Shown here in pieces: positions 20,101 to 28,519 of a stretch of 60,913 bases of DNA (position 1 is its first letter; every line of letters begins with the position of its first letter). The stretch comes from an uncultured Christensenella sp. GTDB taxonomy: Bacteria; Bacillota; Clostridia; Christensenellales; UBA3700. The stretch spans positions 1 to 60,913 of the forward strand of contig CAJTPC010000006.1 of NCBI GenBank assembly GCA_910578245.1, in the 5' to 3' direction. The notes under the pieces are model-generated. The model was given only the letters and a program-made list of their open reading frames with translations. It was not told the DNA's origin and made no database searches. The translations under genes and the position numbers were made by a program.

Positions 20101-20207
20101 CAAAAATAGAATGTGCAAAGAAATTATTTGCGACGATTAATAATGGTACTGTAAAATACGACGTTGTTGATTCTTATCAACGCTTGATGGATATTATGAA
20201 GAAATAG
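17121..20207 (+). CDS. res: Type III restriction endonuclease subunit (Res)
   Basis: A 1028-aa helicase-nuclease. Walker A METGTGKT is at about 110-117, Walker B ILDEPQK near 240, motif V-like LREGWDNPNVFQI near 546 and motif VI EVGRGMRL near 575. The C-terminal endonuclease has PDWAIAF followed by IAETKGS (about 958-980), the PD-(D/E)XK arrangement of Res proteins. With Mod it translocates or slides on DNA and cuts unmodified sites. Length and motif order are normal and no frameshift is seen, so the system is probably active. It starts 2 bp after the HEPN-like gene; gajA follows within 20 bp. Confidence 0.9.
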   Translation: MKFKFKIQEYQTDAVNAVTKAFEGQRYNDKLSYMRDLGKQTQQVQQSMFEGDANSIYDVGLGFGNALIELNDEKLLDNINALQDENNIKRSQSLSKPFGNTCRCALDIEMETGTGKTYCYIKTMFELNKIYGWSKFIVVVPSIAIREGVKKSFEVMEDHFFEQYGKKARYFIYNSKNLNQLDNFSSSKDIYVMIINAQAFAQSLKEGAKNEAARIIYAKQDSFGSRRPIDVISANRPIVILDEPQKLGGTATQESIKRFNPLFALNYSATHKDEHNLVYVLDALDAYQKKLVKKIEVKGFEQRNLRGTDGFVYFSQILLNPKKPPMARITFEINYSKGISREARIVEVNDNLYDMSAGKNMTSLEQYKNGYTVKQIDPINNSITFLNGQTLYVGDVRGDISERDMRRIQIRETILSHFEKEEKLFNMGIKCLSLFFIDEVANYRQYDDNGNEVLGEYGVMFEQEYINVLNDYITLENTPYVQYLKNIKVEDTHKGYFSIDKKTNRVVNSVEKRGVCDDISAYDLILKNKERLLSFDEPTRFIFSHSALREGWDNPNVFQICTLKQSNSEINKRQEVGRGMRLCVNSAGDRMDATVQGIKVHGVNVLTVIASDSYKDFVGGLQKELKETLYQRPTKATKEYFEGKLIKVDGEVHEITKLEAAIIERYLGFNQYIDYDGKVKDEYRNAQAMGTFAPFPKEIAQLAEGVHKLVQGVFDEKVLDEMIESANKPKIIENNLNENFAKKEFQTLWNYIHNKYAYTVSFDSDELIKKSIKAIDEQMYVAELTYVRTIGTQGKDSLDFTEGKTKTTTLKNTGGSNATYDLIGKICQGTTLTRKTVTRILKGIRPDTFYKFKVNPEDFISRAIRLINEQKATMVVDDIAYSVTDEEPYTSDIFTMGNSAVSFDKAIEVKKHITPWIVVDSSIEKDFALDLDRDEDKVCVYAKLPKAFKIPTPVGNYSPDWAIAFYEGSVKHIYFIAETKGSIEESHRRAVENAKIECAKKLFATINNGTVKYDVVDSYQRLMDIMKK

Positions 20208-20226
20208 AGTATTGAGGAGAATAATT

Positions 20227-22236
20227 ATGCACATAAGTAAAATTAAAGCAAATAATTTTCGGAATTTCTGTGAGTTAGAAATTGAGTTGCAAGATGGCCT
20301 AAATGTGGTGGTAGGTCCTAATAATGTAGGGAAGAGCAATCTTATAAAAATAATTAGTTTTTTAAGTTCTGATCCCAATAATGGTGCTAGTGTGGACGAT
20401 TTTAATAAATATGTATTATGGAAAGACATAGATACCATTAAGAAAAAGCCTCCACTCATAGAAATTGAGTATACAATTGAGCATGATTTAAATTTTACTG
20501 AGGAAGATTCTGCGTTTTCGAAATTATCAAATATTTTGGTTTTTGATCCAATAACAGGAGAACTAGAATATAGAAATGGAGAAACTGTTGCACATTTAAT
20601 TGCAAAAGTGGGATTGAGATATGAGTATGATTATAAAGAAATAGAGAGTTATAGGCAAGAAATGGAAACTGCTATCGATTTCAAAGATGTATATAACTCA
20701 TTAAATAAGTTGCAACAAAATTTCAAATGGAACTTTTATAATGTAACATCTAATGAAATTCTAGATAAAAAAATCATAAATAATATATTTGAAATAGATA
20801 AGATTGATGCTACTAGAACAATTGATAGGCTAACCGATAACTCGCGGAAATATGTAAATGAAAAAGTAAAAGATAAAAATATCGATGTATTTTCTATAAA
20901 GAAAGGAATTACAGATACTATTCAGAGAGAACTAAACGAAGTGCAACAAGAAATTAATAACGATATAAATGAAGACCAAAAGCAAATCGGAATCATAAAT
21001 GGTAAAAATAAATTTGTTTCTAACTTCGTCTTTGAAGGAGAGTTATCGGATTTTTTTAAGTACGAATTAGAAGATGACACATTTGGATTTTCATTGCCAC
21101 TAGATCATAATGGACTGGGTTACAACAATTTAATTTACATGAGAAATTTGTTGAAACAGAAAAGAGGCAATGATTATAATATTATTCTTTTAGAGGAACC
21201 AGAAGCGCATTTGCACCCTAATATGCAATATAAACTTTTAAGGTATATTGAAGATTTAAAAGAGCAGGAATTGGAAGATACCAAAATGAAAAATCAAATT
21301 TTGGTTACTACACATTCCTCGAATATCACAGCAACGGTTAAAACAAGTAATATTATTTTGTTAACAATAGATAGAAGTGCTAATCCGCCAATTACTAAAT
21401 CTACTATTCTATCAAATAACTACGATTATGAGAAGGTGGAAACAGTTTTGGGCCATAATCAAGATAAAAAAGAAGAAAGGATAAAACTATTGAAACATGG
21501 AGAAGAACATATTACTAAGTTTTTAGATGTTACGAGGAGTGATATATTGTTTTCAGATAAAATTATTTTAGTGGAAGGTATAGCCGAAAAGTTGCTACTT
21601 CCTAAATTCTTTAATAATCTTGTGGATAATCATATTTCAATAATTGAACTAGGAGGAATTAATTTTAATTATTTTTTACCACTAGTATTTAATACAAATA
21701 AAAAAATACTATGCATTACTGATAAAGATATTGAAATCATAGATGAGACAGATAAGGGGTTAGAATTAAATGTAGATGATTATAACAAAAAACTACCTCA
21801 AATCAGCGAAATGTTTCTTAATTTGGTAGATAAAGTAAAGGTTAAGCAGCAAATTAAGTTTGGCTCAACGTTTGAAAAAGAAATATTTATTGAAAATTAT
21901 GACAATTGTTTTGAATTGCTATTGGGTCTTGTTCTGCCAGATGGATATGATGAATTAGTTAAACATAAAAGTTTGGCATTCTGGCGAGATAACTATGATG
22001 GGCAAATTACCAATGGGAAACAAAAAAAGTTTTTAGGTGGTATGATTGATAAATATGTAAAGTTATATGAACACGAAGATAATAAAGATCTGGTTGAAAA
22101 GATGTTTTTCACAAACTTATTTTATCATTATGTAAAAGATAAAAAAGGAAGCTTTGCGTTGGAATTATTTAACCACATAGATGAAATTAATGTACCAACA
22201 TATATTAAGGAGGGAATTGAATGGCTGAATTTATAG
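20227..22236 (+). CDS. gajA: Gabija protein GajA: OLD-family ATPase-TOPRIM endonuclease
   Basis: A 669-aa protein from ATG 20227, 7 nt after a GAGGAG site; an upstream TTG at 20212 contains that SD and is unlikely. The N-terminus is an SMC/OLD-like ATPase with Walker A GPNNVGKSN (about 30-38) and signature and Walker B region LLEEPEAHLHP (about 321-331). The C-terminal TOPRIM domain has LVEGIAEKLLLPKF (about 448) and ITDKDIE (about 497), keeping the E and D-x-D-type acids. GajA is a DNA-nicking nuclease kept silent by nucleotides and released when phage consumes them. Together with gajB, which overlaps its end by 16 nt, it makes a complete Gabija system. Confidence 0.8.
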   Translation: MHISKIKANNFRNFCELEIELQDGLNVVVGPNNVGKSNLIKIISFLSSDPNNGASVDDFNKYVLWKDIDTIKKKPPLIEIEYTIEHDLNFTEEDSAFSKLSNILVFDPITGELEYRNGETVAHLIAKVGLRYEYDYKEIESYRQEMETAIDFKDVYNSLNKLQQNFKWNFYNVTSNEILDKKIINNIFEIDKIDATRTIDRLTDNSRKYVNEKVKDKNIDVFSIKKGITDTIQRELNEVQQEINNDINEDQKQIGIINGKNKFVSNFVFEGELSDFFKYELEDDTFGFSLPLDHNGLGYNNLIYMRNLLKQKRGNDYNIILLEEPEAHLHPNMQYKLLRYIEDLKEQELEDTKMKNQILVTTHSSNITATVKTSNIILLTIDRSANPPITKSTILSNNYDYEKVETVLGHNQDKKEERIKLLKHGEEHITKFLDVTRSDILFSDKIILVEGIAEKLLLPKFFNNLVDNHISIIELGGINFNYFLPLVFNTNKKILCITDKDIEIIDETDKGLELNVDDYNKKLPQISEMFLNLVDKVKVKQQIKFGSTFEKEIFIENYDNCFELLLGLVLPDGYDELVKHKSLAFWRDNYDGQITNGKQKKFLGGMIDKYVKLYEHEDNKDLVEKMFFTNLFYHYVKDKKGSFALELFNHIDEINVPTYIKEGIEWLNL

Positions 22237-24137
22237 AATCTTCGCAATTAGTTAATATTCATAATGATGACTTTAATTTTAAGGTATATGCTGGGCCTGG
22301 TGCAGGAAAGACATATTTCCTAATTGAAAATATAAAAGACATAATTGAAAATAGTAAGAAATTAAAACAGGATGTAAATAGAAAAGTGCTGTGCATTACA
22401 TACACTAACGTGGCTGTGGATGAGATCAAGAGTAGATTAGGGCAATATGGTAAAAATGTAGTTGTAAAAACAATACACTCGTTTCTATATGAATATGTAA
22501 TTAAACCATATCAGAAGCAACTTAAAATTATAATAAATGATACATTTAATATTCATATAGATGATAAGGTTATGATGTATCCAAGATTAGAGGGGTTTGG
22601 GTTACTATCTAAACTTAAAGTTTCAGACTTTATTGGGGTTTTACAAGAACAGTATAAACTTTCAGTTGCTAGTGAACTATCCAAAAAGAAGATTAGTGAA
22701 TGCGTATTAGATATTTCGAGTATAAATAATTACCCATTTTGCGATGCTAATATTCCAATGATAAAGAGAATAAAAGGTATGACAAATGAAGAGTTGCTTA
22801 AGTTAAAAACTGCATTATGGGAGAAAGAAGGAGTACTTGATTTTGATGAAATATTATATTTTAGCTATATCCTTTTAAAAAGGTATAATTTCATTGCATA
22901 TGATGTGCAATATGTGTTTCCATATATTTTAATGGATGAGTATCAAGATACTAATCCTATACAAAATAAGATACTGCAGCTGTTGTGCAATAAAAATGTT
23001 TCTATTGGAGTAGTAGGAGATAAAGCGCAATCAATATACGGCTTCGTGAAATCTACTTATAAGGAGTTTGAAGACTTTCATCCAAACAATAAGGATTTTA
23101 AAACTTTTGTTATAGATGGGAATAGACGCTCTAACCAAAATATTATTTATTTTTTAAATTATGTTAGACAAGCTGATAATACATTGAATGAGCAGAGATG
23201 TTTGATCAATAGCAACCTGTCGAAGGTGAAATTTGTTTTGTGTAAAAGCAATAATATAGATATTATTAAAAAATTAAGTGTTGAAGATATTAGAGTATTA
23301 TGTCGTAGGTGGTCTGATGCATTTGAGTATATAACCAATATAGAGGCTGATCAAAGAAAATATTTAAAAGAAGTTCATGATTATTATAAATATGTCTTAG
23401 ATAGGGATCTCACAAAGGATTTTGAAAATTCAAATATTAATTGGATAAATAATGTGAAGATTATTATTTCAATTTATAAAGCAATTAAACTAGGGAATTT
23501 TGCGAGTATTCTTAATGAATTAAATAAGATTTTCGATATAGATTTAATTAAGTTGAATAGAAGGAGTAAAGGAGAAGAATTAAAAGATATTATAAGATTT
23601 ATAAATGTTTTTAAGGCATTTAATGAAACTACTACTTATTTCGATATAATAAAAAGGATTAATCAATTTATAGATGAGTCTGATTTGAAATCTTTTGAAA
23701 AGTTGGAATTGATATTTAGTGATGATGAGTTGTTTAATAGGGATTTTCATCCATATTTATATTGTTTAAATATGAAGACATTAAGAATAATGTTTGAAGA
23801 GGTTTTTGCAGAAGACAGTAAATATGTTACAGTCCATAAGACAAAGGGAAAGGAATATGATAGCGTACTAGTAAATCTTACTCCTGTAATGGAGGAAAGG
23901 CAGTTGGGGGATATTTTAAATGTTTTGGAAAATCCTGTCATATTTGATAATATAAATGATAAGGTTACAGAATTTGTAAGAATTGCATATGTAGCATTTA
24001 GTAGGGCAAAAAATAACTTGTATATTCATCTAAAAAAATCAAGTTCAGAGATAAGTACATTTATTAAAAGCTTAAACGAATATAGTGTTCAAAAAAATAT
24101 CAAAGAACCATTTTATGAAATCATTGATTTAAATTAG
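22221..24137 (+). CDS. gajB: Gabija protein GajB: UvrD/Rep-like helicase
   Basis: A 638-aa superfamily 1 helicase. It shows Walker A AGPGAGKTYF (about 24-33), the Ia region CITYTNVAVDEI, Walker B ILMDEYQDTNPIQ (about 237), motif III GVVGDKAQSIYGF, motif V TVHKTKGKEYDSV (about 535) and motif VI VAFSRAKNNLYI (about 592). The ATG is inside the gajA end, preceded by AAGGAGGGAATTG, so translation is coupled. In Gabija, GajB senses DNA ends and works with GajA to halt infection. The very AT-rich codon use contrasts with mod and res just upstream, suggesting that Gabija was joined to the R-M operon later. Confidence 0.8.
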   Translation: MAEFIESSQLVNIHNDDFNFKVYAGPGAGKTYFLIENIKDIIENSKKLKQDVNRKVLCITYTNVAVDEIKSRLGQYGKNVVVKTIHSFLYEYVIKPYQKQLKIIINDTFNIHIDDKVMMYPRLEGFGLLSKLKVSDFIGVLQEQYKLSVASELSKKKISECVLDISSINNYPFCDANIPMIKRIKGMTNEELLKLKTALWEKEGVLDFDEILYFSYILLKRYNFIAYDVQYVFPYILMDEYQDTNPIQNKILQLLCNKNVSIGVVGDKAQSIYGFVKSTYKEFEDFHPNNKDFKTFVIDGNRRSNQNIIYFLNYVRQADNTLNEQRCLINSNLSKVKFVLCKSNNIDIIKKLSVEDIRVLCRRWSDAFEYITNIEADQRKYLKEVHDYYKYVLDRDLTKDFENSNINWINNVKIIISIYKAIKLGNFASILNELNKIFDIDLIKLNRRSKGEELKDIIRFINVFKAFNETTTYFDIIKRINQFIDESDLKSFEKLELIFSDDELFNRDFHPYLYCLNMKTLRIMFEEVFAEDSKYVTVHKTKGKEYDSVLVNLTPVMEERQLGDILNVLENPVIFDNINDKVTEFVRIAYVAFSRAKNNLYIHLKKSSSEISTFIKSLNEYSVQKNIKEPFYEIIDLN

Positions 24138-24173
24138 AGCTTTGTCATGTTAAATTATTTTTTAAAGATATGG

Positions 24174-24204
24174 AAAGGACATCCATGCAGATGGATGCCC
24201 TTTT
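24174..24204 (+). terminator. Terminator of the defence operon
   Basis: A 13-bp stem with one mismatch (AAAGGACATCCAT / ATGGATGCCCTTT) and a GCAG loop is followed by TTTTTAT, 37 bp after the gajB stop. Confidence 0.8.
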
Positions 24205-24275
24205 TATATTAAAACCGTATTATCGTTTTATTGGATATGGGGATTGGAATTGTCTTAATTAATAATAGCCAATTT

Positions 24276-25018
24276 ATGAAATTTTTAAGAAAATTACTTG
24301 TGAAAGCCTTGCTTTTTCTCTAATAAATGAGGAGACGGTGAGTTTTTTTGTAATTCTTATGTAAAAGTACCCAAACAAATGTCTCAAATTTCTCTATTAA
24401 GTGAGCGGTGGGATATTTATGGACTTGTAATTTAATGAAAAAATTTTTCAAAAATACCTTAACAAAATGCCGATTTTTCTCTAATAAGTGGGAGGGATAT
24501 TATCATTGGCAAAATATTTTGAGTAAAACATTCATTCTAGACCGTCAAGTACACCCTAAATTTTCTCTAATAAGTGAGGGATGGTGTTAACTATGAGATC
24601 AAAACTTTGTGAAAAAATTTTCAAAGTTAACCTTAACTTTTGGCTGTTTTTGAACTTTTATAGTGGGTGAAAGTAATATTTTTCAAAAATTGTAAAAAAG
24701 TTTTCCAAAAACAGGGTGAGAAAGTGCCGATTTTTCTCTAATAGGTGGGAGGCGTTTATTTATTGAGAAAAATAATTTAAAAAATTGTGCAAAAGACCGT
24801 GGACTAAGTGTCTAAATTTCTCTAATAAATGAAGGATAGAAAAGTGTTTTCAAAAAATAATTAGACAAATTTCATTTGCACATCCCGAAAATTCCACAAT
24901 AAGTGTCCATTAATAATGAGGGGCAAAGTAATTGGGTTAATTAGAGAATGTAGTATTGCAGGAAAGTAGATTCAAATGAACTAATTGCACGTTCCTAAGA
25001 TTTATCCGAAATGTCCAT
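24276..25018. repeat. Degenerate tandem array, period about 85 bp, core TTTCTCTAATAAGTGRGG
   Basis: The 1.1-kb space between gajB and xis holds at least seven clear copies of an 18-bp core. They start at 24315, 24389, 24476, 24562, about 24649 (diverged), 24733 and 24817. Two weaker relatives begin near 24891 and 25001. Spacings are 74, 87, 86, 87, 84, 84, 74 and 110 bp. Plus-strand copies carry a double stop TAATAA followed by a purine-rich SD-like run. Three short ORFs fit between cores: 24276-24323 (15 aa), 24593-24670 (25 aa) and 24667-24741 (24 aa, GTGA overlap with the previous). Other copies show the same frame with an early internal stop. On the minus strand the cores read HLLEK and several consecutive units share a frame. 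It could be decayed micro-genes, a decayed repeat protein, or protein-binding sites for replication or recombination. Confidence 0.75.
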
Positions 25019-25127
25019 AAAGAAAGAGGCAACAAAAGGCAAAAAAATAAGAGAAATTCAATGAAGAGAGGAGGTGTAAATTGTAGAACATAAAAGGCTA
25101 AAACTGCCCAAAAGGCGAGCAGGATAA

Positions 25128-25171
25128 GGAGTAGACTCAATTTGCCGTCAAAAGACGATTTCGCCTACTCC
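25128..25171 (+). other. Hairpin in the leader of xis-int
   Basis: GGAGTAG (25128-25134) pairs with CTACTCC (25165-25171), with an inner GTC-AAAA-GAC hairpin in the loop. It lies 75 bp before the xis start, in a segment less AT-rich than the array. A regulatory leader or integrase-related site is possible; neither is proven. Confidence 0.35.
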
Positions 25172-25245
25172 AAAAATTACGGAAGTGGGATACCCGCCTT
25201 CGTTCTGAGAGAACCAAAAAAGACATAAAAAATGGAGGGAAATAA

Positions 25246-25431
25246 ATGGAATTATTTAAAGACTATCCCGACGTTGTAAGTGTTGAGCAAGTGTCGGAGA
25301 TGTTGCGCATTGGACAAGTACTCGCTTACCGACTTGTCCGCAGCGGTGAGATTAAATCACGCAAAGTAGGACGCAGATATATCATCGCAAAGCGAAACGT
25401 AATCGAATTTATAAATGAGGAGGCAGCATAA
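25246..25431 (+). CDS. xis: Excisionase-like helix-turn-helix protein
   Basis: A 61-aa winged-helix protein of the MerR/excisionase type. VSVEQVSEMLRIGQVLAYRLVRSGEI forms the helix-turn-helix and KVGRRYIIAKRNVIEFI the wing and last helix, the standard pattern of small excisionase-family DNA-binding proteins. The start follows TGGAGGG. Its TAA overlaps the integrase ATG by one base (TAATG), so the two are coupled. It probably sets recombination direction for the integrase by binding and bending the att arms. Confidence 0.8.
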   Translation: MELFKDYPDVVSVEQVSEMLRIGQVLAYRLVRSGEIKSRKVGRRYIIAKRNVIEFINEEAA

Positions 25432-27086
25432 TGACTGGGAGATTAGTAGTTAAGAATGGAAGATATTACGTAGTCATATCATATCAAGATTCACAAGGAA
25501 AGAATAAACAAAAATGGAAGGCAACGGGTTTGCCTGTGAAAAATAATAAGAGAATAGCTGAAGAGTTGATGCGTGATATTGTTGCGAACTTTGATCCGCA
25601 AGTAGAAGAACTTGTCAAGAAGAATGGTACGCGTAAGATTAAGATGCCTAAATCTCGAAAGCCGCAGACTATGTGGCAACCGCAACCTACATACATGATG
25701 CAAGGACAACCTATGATGCAATCGGGTTATATGTATCAAGCGAGACAATATATGGGCGAAGATATGTTGTTTGGCGATTATCTAGCGCAGTGGATTGAGA
25801 TGGCGAAAACTAATTTGCAGATTAGTACATATTCATCATACAAGGCCAAGATAAAACAAATTGCTCCATATTTTAATGATAGAGGAATAACTTTGCAAGG
25901 CATAAGTCCGATGGACATACAAACATATTATGCATGGCTGATAGATAATGGCAAGAGTGTTCAGTCTTGTACGCACGCTCACGTTATTATCCGTAGAGCG
26001 TTGGAGATTGCATATAGAACGGACAGAATCCCAGTGAATCCAGCGTCAAAAGTAGAGAAACCTAAAAGTCCAAAATATGAAGCCAAGTATTATGACTTAA
26101 AGCAGTTGAAAGTTTTGTTTGAGAAATTGAAAGGCGATAAGTATGAATTGATGTACAAGATGACTGCGTTCTACGGCTTGCGCCGCAGTGAACTTTGCGG
26201 TATGAGATGGAGTTCAATAGACTTTGATAACAACAAACTTACGCTCAATTCATCAATAGTGCAAGCAAGTGTAAACAACAAAACGGTACTTGTAGTAAAG
26301 AAGGACGTGATGAAAAATGCGGCAAGCAAGAGAACTATGCCGTTGATACCGGAGATAAAAGAAGCCTTGTTGAAATTAAAAGCAGAACAAGACAAGAATA
26401 AGGCTGAGTTCGGCAAGTATTATAATCAAGAATATATAGACTATGTTTGGGTTGATGAGATAGGGATGATAGTAAATCCTAATACGCTAACTTGTCATTT
26501 TCAAAATTTCCTTGAGGAACATGGTTTGCCGAAAATTAGATTTCATGAATTGCGTCATAGTTGCGCAAGTCTTTTGCTTGCGTGTGGCGTAAATATGAAG
26601 GAAATACAAGAGTGGTTAGGTCATTCGGCTATAAGTACAACGGCAGACATCTACAGCCATTTGAATTTTTCGTCAAAACTGAACGTTGCGAATACGCTTA
26701 CCAATGCGTTCGGCGGAGAAATGATGGAGCCTGACGAACAAGATCAATACGAAACGAAAGCATTGCTGTCCAATCTTTTTAGAGGTGCTGAACACGAACA
26801 AGCACAAGGAAAAGCACCAGTGCAAGCGCAGGCACAAGCACAAGTCAATCTCGAGCCCATAGAGACGGTTACAGATGAGATTAAACCTAATGTCAAAGAG
26901 ATACTCGAAAAGGCTAGCAAAATGAGTCGTGACGAAATTTTGGAAGATATAGACAATTCTATTGCGGAATATAAGAAAGCCAAAGAAGAAATGGCGAAAT
27001 TAGGCTTTACGGACTATGATGATTACCTTGATTATTTGGAATATATGGAAAGGAGGGCAGCAAGGAAAAAGGATTTTGAGATGTGA
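25431..27086 (+). CDS. int: Tyrosine recombinase (phage-type integrase)
   Basis: A 551-aa integrase, longer than the usual 380-420. Residues 1-55 are an AP2-like arm-binding domain. Residues about 75-115 are an unusual Met/Gln/Pro/Tyr-rich insert. A SAM-like core-binding domain follows (about 118-200). The catalytic domain has Arg in LRRSELCGMRW (about 250), HELRHS (about 372), the His of LGHSAISTTADIYSH (about 398) and Tyr in DIYSH (about 408). After 440 there is an extra acidic, Gln/Ala-rich tail with a predicted coiled coil, ending MERRAARKKDFEM. All catalytic residues are present, so it may be active. It probably mobilised all or part of this island. Confidence 0.9.
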   Translation: MTGRLVVKNGRYYVVISYQDSQGKNKQKWKATGLPVKNNKRIAEELMRDIVANFDPQVEELVKKNGTRKIKMPKSRKPQTMWQPQPTYMMQGQPMMQSGYMYQARQYMGEDMLFGDYLAQWIEMAKTNLQISTYSSYKAKIKQIAPYFNDRGITLQGISPMDIQTYYAWLIDNGKSVQSCTHAHVIIRRALEIAYRTDRIPVNPASKVEKPKSPKYEAKYYDLKQLKVLFEKLKGDKYELMYKMTAFYGLRRSELCGMRWSSIDFDNNKLTLNSSIVQASVNNKTVLVVKKDVMKNAASKRTMPLIPEIKEALLKLKAEQDKNKAEFGKYYNQEYIDYVWVDEIGMIVNPNTLTCHFQNFLEEHGLPKIRFHELRHSCASLLLACGVNMKEIQEWLGHSAISTTADIYSHLNFSSKLNVANTLTNAFGGEMMEPDEQDQYETKALLSNLFRGAEHEQAQGKAPVQAQAQAQVNLEPIETVTDEIKPNVKEILEKASKMSRDEILEDIDNSIAEYKKAKEEMAKLGFTDYDDYLDYLEYMERRAARKKDFEM

Positions 27087-27128
27087 ACATAAATAGATGA
27101 TAGAATGTTAGTTGTGGCAGATAAAAAG

Positions 27129-27165
27129 AAACAAGCCTAAAACGATACAAGTTTTAGGCTTGTTT
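27129..27165 (+). terminator. Terminator after int
   Basis: A perfect 15-bp stem (AAACAAGCCTAAAAC and its complement, 7-nt loop) lies 43 bp after the int stop. The T-run is short, but the stem ends in TTT. It can work in both directions and also ends the convergent DUF2971 gene. Confidence 0.85.
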
Positions 27166-27203
27166 CGGACAAATGAAAATGAAGATGGACTTTGAGGTAC
27201 ACA

Positions 27204-28346
27204 TCATTTCAGTAACAATTGTTTTGGAGTATTCTTCTGCCGAATAGGCTTTAACCGATAGTCGGAGCTAGTATCGTCTATAATCATTTTATATACTGGT
27301 ATATGTTGCTTATAAGCAATGTTGCGCAATACGAGTTCGTCGGTATCTTTAATTTTTCTACCTAGATATAGAGCACTAGGTTTTTTCCAAATATAGGCAC
27401 TTTTATCGTTAGCGTAACTGGGCGATGGATAACTTATGGTCATGCGCCATTCATTTTCTGGGCGCCAATCATTATATTTTCGAGTAATAATTTTAGTTTG
27501 CATAAATAAATCTGGACATACAAGTGCTTTTAAGATGTTATTGCCTAATTGCTCTGAGACTTTCAATTCAAATATAAGTTTGCGTGTCAACATATCTTGC
27601 ATTAAATATTTGGCATATTCTGTTGCGTCAAATAATTTATCGTCATAAATTATTGGAAATATGCTATTTAATTTGGGATTAAGACATGCTATGCCAAGTT
27701 TATCGCAATAAGGACATTCATTATAGTAGTTATTTCTAAAGTCATATGCTAGAGCAAAACCTGTACTATTGTTTGCATAATGTCCCCACATTAAGGGAGA
27801 GTAAATATTTTCACTGAACGAAGATATTTTTACAGAATTTTGTGTAGCATAAGAAATGAATGGGAATTGTTCCGTAATTCCAGCTTCCAAAATAGATTTG
27901 AAGTATTTACTTATACTCATAATTAACTGTTTGTCGGCAGATTTTAACAGTTCGCTAATTTGTGTTATATATGATTCACCAAATTGGTCATGTAATATTT
28001 GGGGAATTTTGTCACCATTCTTTATCATTGTTAATAATGACAGAATTCCGTCTTTGTCAAATTGCGCATTTAAGTTTGCTAAGATTCTCTTTTTATCACA
28101 ATATAAAATAGCATCATAATCATCATTCATTGCAGAGCCAGTGGCAAACCAAATCTGCTGATTACGAAAAGCGGTTATATTATTTTCATTACAGGCTCTA
28201 AATTTATATAGTTTTTGTGGAGTATGTTTGATAATCCAATCGTTGAGAGGCTGCATTCTTTCCAGTTTTGCTTGTTCATCTAGATAAGACGGGATTTCGA
28301 TGTTGTTTAGTATTTTACAATATTCCTCGTAATCTTTTTCTTTCAT
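27204..28346 (-). CDS. DUF2971 protein, soluble form
   Basis: A 380-aa protein. The DUF2971 domain shows LYKFRACNENNITAFRNQQIWF (about 41-62), MNDDYDAILYCDK and LMWGHYANNSTGFALAYDF (about 190-208), the same landmarks as the membrane-linked DUF2971 protein at 12376-13395. A CPYCDKLGIAC motif near 215-225 could bind metal. No membrane helix is seen. The function is unknown; the position next to int and other island genes suggests defence cargo. It has its own promoter and converges with int. Confidence 0.7.
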   Translation of the reverse strand: MKEKDYEEYCKILNNIEIPSYLDEQAKLERMQPLNDWIIKHTPQKLYKFRACNENNITAFRNQQIWFATGSAMNDDYDAILYCDKKRILANLNAQFDKDGILSLLTMIKNGDKIPQILHDQFGESYITQISELLKSADKQLIMSISKYFKSILEAGITEQFPFISYATQNSVKISSFSENIYSPLMWGHYANNSTGFALAYDFRNNYYNECPYCDKLGIACLNPKLNSIFPIIYDDKLFDATEYAKYLMQDMLTRKLIFELKVSEQLGNNILKALVCPDLFMQTKIITRKYNDWRPENEWRMTISYPSPSYANDKSAYIWKKPSALYLGRKIKDTDELVLRNIAYKQHIPVYKMIIDDTSSDYRLKPIRQKNTPKQLLLK

Positions 28347-28384
28347 AGTACTTCTATTTTATTACCTCTAAAATCAGTATAATA

Positions 28385-28413
28385 ATTATAGCGATAATTC
28401 TTGAAAAAGTCAA
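28385..28413 (-). promoter_or_regulatory. Promoter of the soluble DUF2971 gene
   Basis: Minus-strand TTGACT (28408-28413) and TATAAT (28385-28390) with a 17-bp spacer, 38 bp before the start codon. Confidence 0.7.
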
Positions 28414-28454
28414 TAGTGGTTATTTATATTAAATTAGCATATAGCAATTCATTA

Positions 28455-28483
28455 TGGACAAGAACGGGAATTAGTGTTATAAT
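28455..28483 (+). promoter_or_regulatory. Promoter of the DUF4238 gene
   Basis: TGGACA (28455-28460) and TATAAT (28478-28483) with a 17-bp spacer; the start codon lies 36 bp downstream after a GGAGA site. Confidence 0.7.
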
Positions 28484-28519
28484 ATAGTTGCTTATAAATC
28501 TAGCATGGAGAAGATCTAA

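Noticed and set aside
24276..25018. CRISPR array
   Set aside because: The conserved core is only about 18 bp, is too degenerate, its spacing is 74-110 bp instead of about 60-75 bp, and there are no cas genes in the window.
24937..25140. 67-aa hydrophobic minus-strand ORF beside the array
   Set aside because: It starts at a TTG with no SD and overlaps the last repeat units and the hairpin leader; Leu/Phe-rich content follows from the repeat sequence.
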